Source: an uncultured Lachnospiraceae bacterium
Lineage (GTDB): Bacteria > Bacillota > Clostridia > Lachnospirales > Lachnospiraceae
Direction of reading: 5' to 3'
DNA length: 6,368 bases
Assembly (NCBI GenBank): GCA_902496125.1
Contig: CABUZU010000113.1
Span: 1-6,368, forward strand
The stretch's first letter is position 1. Every line of letters starts with the position of its first letter. This document shows positions 1 to 4,265 of the stretch, in pieces. The position numbers and the translations under genes were made by a program. Under the pieces are notes generated by a model. It saw nothing but the letters and a program-made list of their open reading frames with translations. It searched no databases and was not told the origin of the DNA.

Positions 1-693
1 AAATGCTTTTGCGAAACGGTCACTAAGTAAGCAAGCTTTGATTTCACCAGACTGAAGAGATTGAATTGCTGCACTGTTATCAACCTGTACACATTCTGCT
101 GCATCTTTATCAAGTCCATCTCTTAAGAAGAAACGAATAATCATGTTATGAGAAGAGCCACCAACTGGGCTATCCATACCTACTTTTGTACCTACTAAGT
201 CTTTGGTAGATTTTACATCACCATCTGCTAATACATATAAAGATTTACATCCTGTCTGTGCACTTCCTGTAAATACAATATCCATACCATTGGTAATCGG
301 TACAAGCATATGAGCGATATGATGAACACCAAACTGAGCTTTTCCCGTACCAAGTGCTTCGGTAATTTCTGTTCCACCTACGATTTCAACATCAAGACCC
401 CATTTATCATAGTATCCTAATTCCTTTGCCATACTAGGTCCAGAAGTACAGTCACCACCATCATACTCTGCGGTAAGTTTCGTTCCCCACGCAGGTTCTT
501 TCTCCATTGCAGCCTTAATTTCATCATCAGTCATTGTACTGATATCAGTAGAGGTAGCCTCTGTCTGTGCTGCACTAGTTTGTGCTGCGCTAGTTTGTGC
601 TGCGGTCGTTTCTTTGCTACCTGATGAGCTACATCCTGCAAATGAGAATGTTACTGCACAAGCTAACAATGCTGCTAACATTTTTTTCTTCAT
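1..693 (-). CDS. ABC transporter substrate-binding lipoprotein, NMT1/SsuA/TauA-like (C-terminus cut by window edge)
   Basis: The frame runs 231 codons from the ATG at 693 to the window edge without a stop, so the protein is partial. The N-terminus is a lipoprotein signal: Lys-rich start (MKKK), hydrophobic core, and a lipobox-like SFAGC with the lipidated Cys at residue 21. A low-complexity Ser/Ala/Thr/Gln linker follows (about 22-50), including three AAQT(S/E) units. From about residue 75 the sequence fits the periplasmic-binding-protein type II fold of nitrate/sulfonate/taurine importers: GYYDKWGLDVEIV (93-105), a GKAQFGV segment, and DLVGTKVGMDSP (165-176). It should deliver ligand to the permease and ATPase encoded just upstream on the same strand. 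The ligand cannot be read from sequence; an HHIAH stretch at 124-128 is distinctive. The start is set by AAAGGAGT nine bases upstream. The gene is last of the three transporter genes seen; whether more follow lies outside the window. Confidence 0.9.
   Translation of the reverse strand, partial: MKKKMLAALLACAVTFSFAGCSSSGSKETTAAQTSAAQTSAAQTEATSTDISTMTDDEIKAAMEKEPAWGTKLTAEYDGGDCTSGPSMAKELGYYDKWGLDVEIVGGTEITEALGTGKAQFGVHHIAHMLVPITNGMDIVFTGSAQTGCKSLYVLADGDVKSTKDLVGTKVGMDSPVGGSSHNMIIRFFLRDGLDKDAAECVQVDNSAAIQSLQSGEIKACLLSDRFAKAF
559..603 (-). repeat. Three tandem 15-bp units in the lipoprotein linker
   Basis: Read on the minus strand, three consecutive 15-bp units encode AAQTS, AAQTS and AAQTE (residues 31-45), directly after the lipidated Cys. 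The first two units differ only in the last codon (AGC versus AGT) and the third diverges in its QTE part. The encoded Ala/Gln/Thr stretch is a flexible tether between membrane anchor and binding domain. Confidence 0.85.
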
Positions 694-702
694 AATTTTG
701 TT

Positions 703-710
703 ACTCCTTT
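703..710 (-). promoter_or_regulatory. Strong ribosome binding site of the substrate-binding protein
   Basis: AAAGGAGT on the minus strand lies nine bases before the ATG at 693. It is a closer match to the anti-Shine-Dalgarno than the sites of the permease (GAGG) or the ATPase (AAGGA, 12-base spacing). This fits the usual need for more binding protein than membrane components from one transcript. The 53-bp gap before this gene also holds a weak mismatched hairpin (728-748) that begins within the ATPase stop codon region. Confidence 0.75.
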
Positions 711-746
711 TCTCTTTTTTATATACTAAGCGAATCTACAATTCGT

Positions 747-1529
747 TTAATAATCGGTGTGCTGCTTTAAATCCAACATCTGTAGGATTCTCTTTCGATA
801 CTCTTGAAAAGCTTCACTATCTCTTTCCTTTGGTTCAGGAAGCTCAATTGAAATATCCGCCTTAATTCGACCTGGTCTTGGCTCCATAACCAAAACCCTA
901 GTTCCCATATAAATAGCCTCTTCTACATCATGGGTGACCATGACAACGGTCTGTTTTCTCTCTCTCCAAATATTTAAAATCTCATCTTGCATATTCATCC
1001 TAGTAAATGCGTCAAGGGCTCCAAGCGGTTCATCTAATAATAAAATATCTGGATTATTAATTAATGAACGAATCAGTGCCACCCTCTGTGCCATACCACC
1101 AGATAGTTGATGAGGATAATCTTTTCTAAAATCTTCTAAGCCAACCATTCTTATTAACTGATCAACTCGTTCTTTATCATGAATTTTTTGCATTCTTAAG
1201 CTAAAGGATACATTCTTTTCTACTGTAAGCCATGGAAATAAGGTTGCCTTTTGAAAAACCATTCCTCTATCAGGTCCTGCTCCTTGAATGGGCTTTCCTC
1301 CTAATAGAATCTGACCTGTTGTTGGTCCAATAAGACCTGCAATTAGTCGAAGAATCGTTGATTTACCACAACCACTTGTCCCAACAATACTTACAAATTC
1401 TCCTGGATTTATCTTTAAATTAATCTCAGCTAAAGCATGAGTAATTTCATCACTCTCTGTTTTTACAAAACTCTTTGTTACTTTATCAAACTCTAAGACA
1501 CGTCCATGTCCTGTACCTGTTATCGCCAT
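747..1529 (-). CDS. ABC transporter ATP-binding protein, SsuB/TauB/NrtD-like
   Basis: A complete 260-residue nucleotide-binding subunit that powers the adjacent importer from the cytoplasmic face. All motifs are intact: Walker A GTSGCGKST (50-58), Q-loop Gln93 in GMVFQKATLFPW, signature LSGGMAQRV (142-150), Walker B ILLLDEP (162-168) followed by the D-loop GALD, and the switch His200 in VTHDVEEA. The FQKATLFPWLTV and VTHDVEEAIYMG wording is typical of the nitrate/sulfonate/taurine ATPases, and the length matches that family. The ATG directly follows the permease stop codon (TAAATG), so the two are almost certainly translationally coupled; the ribosome site AAGGA (1542-1546) lies inside the permease coding end. 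The family assignment is firm, the transported substrate is not: sulfonate, taurine, nitrate and pyrimidine-precursor importers look alike at this level. Confidence 0.95.
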   Translation of the reverse strand: MAITGTGHGRVLEFDKVTKSFVKTESDEITHALAEINLKINPGEFVSIVGTSGCGKSTILRLIAGLIGPTTGQILLGGKPIQGAGPDRGMVFQKATLFPWLTVEKNVSFSLRMQKIHDKERVDQLIRMVGLEDFRKDYPHQLSGGMAQRVALIRSLINNPDILLLDEPLGALDAFTRMNMQDEILNIWRERKQTVVMVTHDVEEAIYMGTRVLVMEPRPGRIKADISIELPEPKERDSEAFQEYRKRILQMLDLKQHTDY

Positions 1530-2546
1530 TTATTTTACCATTCCTTCCTGCCAACGAAGCAAGATTTTTTTAACTACATTCAATACGTAAGTAACCACTG
1601 TAAAGATAATACAAATCAAAACAATCGCTGCATACATTTTAGAATAAATCGACCATGATTTTTGCCATTGAATGTACCAACCAAGACCAGCCTTTGCACC
1701 AAGCATTTCAGCAACTAAAAGGGCTGTACAAGCAGAACTCATACCCTGAGTCATTCCTTGTAAAATGTTTGGCATTGCATGAGGAATTGCAACACGAAAA
1801 ACTAACTGATGTCCCTTCGCTCCTAATGTCTTTGCAGCTTCTAAATAAGCCTTATCTACATTTTGAATTCCTGTTAAAGAAGCAATAGTAAGTGCAAACC
1901 ATACACCGAGTGCAATAATAAAAGCACTGCCATTAAATAATGAAGTTGCTAATACCATTACAATTGGAATCCATGTCGTAGAAGGAATGGGACCTAATAA
2001 TTTAATAATTGGTGAAACCCAATAATTAATCTTCTTATTATATCCACAAGCTACGCCAGTAATAATTCCAAGTACTGCTCCAATGATGTAACCGGTAAAT
2101 AATAATCTTAATGAACACAGTGTACTTTCAAGCAACAATGCTCTGTCATCTACAATCGCACATAAAATCGTATTTACACACGGAAAAAACGGTTGTTTTA
2201 ACGTTCCAGTTTTAAGTGTTAAATAATCATATCCCATAATAACTAATAAGATTACTGTATAGAGCGGTGCTTTATAACGCACTTTCTTAAAATAACTCTT
2301 ATTAATAAATCCACGTATTAATATGATTAAATATAAAGCTAAGAAAAAGCTAACACAAATCGTAAATACATGTGGATTGTCATTCGAGATGATGTTAGGA
2401 ACCTTATAGTAAACTAGAAACATGATTGCTGCTGCTACAAAAGGTCCAAAACAAATGATTACATCTAAGTATCTTTGCAATTTGGTTTTTGGAGCACTTT
2501 CCATTTCTAGTAATTTTTCCTTCGTCAACCGTCTTTCTTTTTCCAT
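1530..2546 (-). CDS. ABC transporter permease, SsuC/TauC-like, with two extra N-terminal membrane segments
   Basis: A 338-residue inner-membrane subunit of the importer and first gene of the operon. The C-terminal part (from about residue 94) is a standard BPD_transp_1 permease: SLRLLFTGYIIGAVLGI (145-161), GPIPSTTWIPIV (185-196), the ATPase-docking EAA loop EAAKTLGAKGHQLVF (236-250) ending IPHAMP, then MLGAKAGLGW (281-290) and a last helix at about 306-324. Members of this class are usually about 250-280 residues; here residues 1-90 add a charged leader and two further hydrophobic segments (about 29-47 and 60-80). The ATG at 2546 is preceded by GAGG at a ten-base spacing. Another ATG seven bases upstream is in a different frame and only three bases from GAGG, so I reject it. 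Eight membrane segments are predicted by eye. The role of the extension is unknown. Confidence 0.92.
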   Translation of the reverse strand: MEKERRLTKEKLLEMESAPKTKLQRYLDVIICFGPFVAAAIMFLVYYKVPNIISNDNPHVFTICVSFFLALYLIILIRGFINKSYFKKVRYKAPLYTVILLVIMGYDYLTLKTGTLKQPFFPCVNTILCAIVDDRALLLESTLCSLRLLFTGYIIGAVLGIITGVACGYNKKINYWVSPIIKLLGPIPSTTWIPIVMVLATSLFNGSAFIIALGVWFALTIASLTGIQNVDKAYLEAAKTLGAKGHQLVFRVAIPHAMPNILQGMTQGMSSACTALLVAEMLGAKAGLGWYIQWQKSWSIYSKMYAAIVLICIIFTVVTYVLNVVKKILLRWQEGMVK

Positions 2547-2614
2547 TTTCCATTTTCCTCATTTCTAATATTTTATTTTGTAAAAAATTACTAAATTTCC
2601 TCAATTTATGAGCC

Positions 2615-2643
2615 ATTATATCAGAAATTTCAATGAATATCAA
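2615..2643 (-). promoter_or_regulatory. Near-consensus promoter of the ABC importer operon
   Basis: On the minus strand TTGATA (2638-2643) and a perfect TATAAT (2615-2620) are separated by 17 bp, with a TG-n extended -10 (TGATATAAT). Transcription would begin near 2608, leaving a leader of about 60 bases before the permease ATG, too short for most riboswitches. The -35 hexamer lies inside a perfect inverted repeat (2636-2652), suggesting operator control of an otherwise strong promoter. Confidence 0.8.
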
Positions 2644-2652
2644 ATTGATATT
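2636..2652. repeat. Perfect inverted repeat over the importer -35 box (candidate operator)
   Basis: AATATCAA and TTGATATT form 8-bp arms around a single A. The left arm contains the -35 hexamer of the minus-strand promoter, so a bound dimeric regulator would block RNA polymerase there. The TTGATATT arm recurs on the plus strand at 2674-2681. AT-rich DNA yields chance palindromes, so the operator role is inference. Confidence 0.5.
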
Positions 2653-2656
2653 TCTA

Positions 2657-2672
2657 ATGTATTTTAATACAT
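2657..2672. repeat. Second inverted repeat in the divergent promoter region
   Basis: ATGTATT and AATACAT form perfect 7-bp arms around TT. It sits between the first palindrome (2636-2652) and the repeated TTGATATTTTCT (2674-2685), within the roughly 60-bp interval separating the two divergent -35 boxes. It could be a regulator site; no regulator gene is in the window. Confidence 0.4.
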
Positions 2673-2702
2673 ATTGATATTTTCTATAAGTATGTAAAAT
2701 CA

Positions 2703-2731
2703 TTGATTGTTCATTTTTTCTATGCTATACT
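2703..2731 (+). promoter_or_regulatory. Promoter of the DUF4418-like membrane protein
   Basis: TTGATT (2703-2708) and TATACT (2726-2731) are 17 bp apart, with a TG-n extension (TGCTATACT). Transcription should start near 2738, giving a short leader carrying AGAGGG (2750-2755) seven bases before the ATG at 2763. Confidence 0.75.
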
Positions 2732-2762
2732 TAGAATAATTTAACGAAAAGAGGGAATATTT

Positions 2763-3182
2763 ATGAATTTTAAAAATTTATCTGGAGTTCTTACGCTCAT
2801 TGCATCCTTTATCCTAATAGGTGCTACGAAATTTTTTGCACCTGTCTGTGGTAAAACATTAAAGTTAGAAAATGGTGGAGAATGCTTTATGCGATGTCAT
2901 TATTATGGTATCGTTCTCTTGTTATTTGGTATTCTTTTATTAGCAGAAGCGATACTTACCTTGATTGGAAAACAAGACTTTAAATTACCAATTCTTATCA
3001 TTGTAACTGCAATCTTAATTCTTTTACTTAGTAATGAAACAATTGGTACTGGTATCTGTGGAAATTCTGAAATGATGTGTCATAAGACTGCTCTATTTGG
3101 TCGTATTGGCGCAATTCTTACAATACTTGCTGGAATTTTAGGCTTAATAAAAGGGAAATCAAAAATTCCACAAGCTGAATAA
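2763..3182 (+). CDS. DUF4418-like four-helix membrane protein with paired Cys/His loops
   Basis: A 139-residue integral membrane protein of unknown function. Four hydrophobic segments are visible (about 6-26, 47-68, 74-90, 111-130). The loop between helices 1 and 2 has Cys29-Gly, Cys41 and Cys45-His46 (FMRCHYYG); the loop between helices 3 and 4 repeats the theme with Cys99-Gly and Cys106-His107 (ICGNSEMMCHKT). The VCG...M-x-C-H plus ICG...M-x-C pattern matches what I recall of DUF4418 proteins. Positive residues in the middle loop (GKQDFK) and the C-tail (KGKSK) place both termini inside, which puts both Cys loops outside the membrane, where they could form disulfides or bind a metal. The gene stands alone with its own promoter and terminator, divergent from the importer operon. 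Such proteins are often near transporters, but no mechanism is established and I assign none. Confidence 0.85.
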   Translation: MNFKNLSGVLTLIASFILIGATKFFAPVCGKTLKLENGGECFMRCHYYGIVLLLFGILLLAEAILTLIGKQDFKLPILIIVTAILILLLSNETIGTGICGNSEMMCHKTALFGRIGAILTILAGILGLIKGKSKIPQAE

Positions 3183-3184
3183 TA

Positions 3185-3209
3185 AAAAAGGGACTGTGCG
3201 TCCCTTTTT
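3185..3209. terminator. Bidirectional intrinsic terminator between convergent genes
   Basis: A 10-bp stem pairs AAAAAGGGAC (3185-3194) with GTCCCTTTTT (3200-3209) around the loop TGTGC. Flanking A and T tracts make it a hairpin plus U-run on either strand. It begins two bases after the stop of the membrane protein gene and directly abuts the stop codon (TAG, 3210-3212) of the opposing hydrolase gene, so it serves both transcripts. Confidence 0.9.
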
Positions 3210-4187
3210 CTAATGATTTTGCCAACGAAACTCTTCTTTTTCAAGCATTGGATAGCTAATTACCTTCGTTTCTTCTAGGTTTTCTTTATGCATATCCACT
3301 GCGGTGATTTGATGATTGGTATAAGTGGTATAATAGTAGATACCCTTTGAGGCATTCATACAAGAAGTATAAATGGTAATTTCATATTTTCCTTCATCAA
3401 CCTCACAGCAACCTCTTTGTTGATCGACTGATCCTAAGATATGGAAAAATTGTCCGACACTTTCTTCTTCTGAATCACCTGAAATGGAATGAAGCTTGGT
3501 AAATGCGACCCTGACAAATCGAGAGGATGAGGATAAATCACCTGGAAGACCAAGAGCTCCCATTCCTCTACTATAAGCATCTAATTGAATTTTATCTGAA
3601 AATAAATTTTTAGGTTGTTTTGGTGAAAGATGCATATAGTTGTTTAATGCAAACATCTGTTTATCAAATGGTGGATTATTGGTTAATACACCAACTGGAT
3701 TGTCATAGACCTTTAATCCATCTGCAACAGATTCTACTGTAATCGCACCACTTTTATCTGCAATAATCCAGTGAAGCTTCGCTGCTGGAAATTGTTCACT
3801 ATAAGTGGTTCCTACAAGATTCATTTGGCGTAAAAGTTTCTTTGCTTCCTCTAGCGAAGCACACTGACTTAAAATCCATGGAATAAATTCAAACTGGGCC
3901 ACATTTCGATATTCTTCCTTTAACTCGTTGTAGCTTGCATTTCCTACAAAGTTAAGGCCTGCCATACCAAGCCCTTTTTCATTTACGGCATCGTAATAAA
4001 GTGGATATCCATCGCAGACATGCGCCATTCCAATCATTGCATAATGTTTTTCTAGTTTTTTATCATGACGAAATTCAAATGGATAATTTCTTGGGGTAAT
4101 CGTAATCTGTTCACCATAAGAGAACTCATAATCAAGCGTTCTACCCATATAGAAATCCTTTGTTTTATAAGTTGCTGCTGTACACAT
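3210..4187 (-). CDS. bsh: Choloylglycine hydrolase family protein, bile salt hydrolase type
   Basis: An Ntn-hydrolase that should cleave the amide bond of glycine- or taurine-conjugated bile acids in the cytoplasm (no signal peptide). Starting at 4187 it is 325 residues, the usual length. Removal of Met1 exposes the nucleophile Cys2 (MCTAATY). Other catalytic positions fit: Arg16 and Asp19 (MGRTLDYEFSYG), Asn79 (AGLNFVGNASY), Asn171 (GVLTNNPPFDKQ) and Arg223 (GLPGDLSSSSRF). Asn at position 79 is the residue expected in bile salt hydrolases, whereas the classical Gram-positive penicillin V acylase has Tyr there. SEQFPAAKLHWIIADKSG and YSRGMGALGLPGDLSS are close to known bile salt hydrolases. 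The frame is open to an ATG at 4277, but that start would bury the catalytic Cys; the 4187 start has AGAAAGGA ten bases upstream. It is monocistronic, convergent with the membrane protein and divergent from the Mo enzyme. Penicillin V acylase or N-acyl-homoserine-lactone acylase activity is the main alternative. Confidence 0.93.
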   Translation of the reverse strand: MCTAATYKTKDFYMGRTLDYEFSYGEQITITPRNYPFEFRHDKKLEKHYAMIGMAHVCDGYPLYYDAVNEKGLGMAGLNFVGNASYNELKEEYRNVAQFEFIPWILSQCASLEEAKKLLRQMNLVGTTYSEQFPAAKLHWIIADKSGAITVESVADGLKVYDNPVGVLTNNPPFDKQMFALNNYMHLSPKQPKNLFSDKIQLDAYSRGMGALGLPGDLSSSSRFVRVAFTKLHSISGDSEEESVGQFFHILGSVDQQRGCCEVDEGKYEITIYTSCMNASKGIYYYTTYTNHQITAVDMHKENLEETKVISYPMLEKEEFRWQNH

Positions 4188-4197
4188 ATATTTTATT

Positions 4198-4205
4198 TCC
4201 TTTCT
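4198..4205 (-). promoter_or_regulatory. Ribosome binding site that fixes the hydrolase start
   Basis: AGAAAGGA on the minus strand lies ten bases before the ATG at 4187, whose next codon is the catalytic Cys. It therefore supports the start that allows the N-terminal nucleophile to be exposed, against the in-frame upstream ATG at 4277. Confidence 0.75.
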
Positions 4206-4221
4206 AAATGTAATTTTTTCT

Positions 4222-4250
4222 AGTATAGTACTTATAAGCTCAATCTTCAA
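4222..4250 (-). promoter_or_regulatory. Promoter of the bile salt hydrolase gene
   Basis: On the minus strand TTGAAG (4245-4250) and TATACT (4222-4227) are separated by 17 bp. Transcription would start near 4215, leaving a leader of roughly 28 bases. The -35 hexamer overlaps the ribosome site of the divergent Mo-enzyme gene (4249-4256). Confidence 0.7.
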
Positions 4251-4256
4251 GGGGGG
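4249..4256 (+). promoter_or_regulatory. G-run ribosome binding site of the Mo enzyme
   Basis: AAGGGGGG lies nine bases before the ATG at 4266. A run of six G is unusual in this AT-rich sequence and serves as the Shine-Dalgarno. It touches the opposite-strand -35 box of the hydrolase promoter. I found no convincing plus-strand promoter here; TATAGT (4224-4229) and TATAAG (4233-4238) are -10 candidates without good -35 partners. Confidence 0.6.
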
Positions 4257-4265
4257 ATTATTTTT

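Noticed and set aside
728..748. Possible hairpin or terminator between the ATPase and the lipoprotein gene
   Set aside because: On the transcribed strand it is a five-pair stem, then an A-C mismatch and two A-U pairs, with no U-run after it. It is too weak to call a terminator, though it could modestly affect RNA stability.
614..865. Plus-strand 83-codon open frame
   Set aside because: It lies antisense to the lipoprotein start and the ATPase end, both firmly supported, and has no recognisable domain; its hydrophobic run comes from reading coding DNA on the wrong strand.
1655..1888. Plus-strand 77-codon open frame
   Set aside because: It is antisense within the permease gene, including the conserved EAA loop, with no ribosome site or family resemblance.
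2404..2703. Minus-strand 99-codon open frame overlapping the permease start
   Set aside because: It begins upstream of the operon promoter and its basic, low-complexity sequence matches nothing; the permease frame has the conserved content.
4201..4238. Plus-strand promoter for the Mo enzyme using TATAGT (4224-4229) or TATAAG (4233-4238)
   Set aside because: Neither has a credible -35 hexamer at 16-18 bp; kept only as a remark pending 5'-end mapping.
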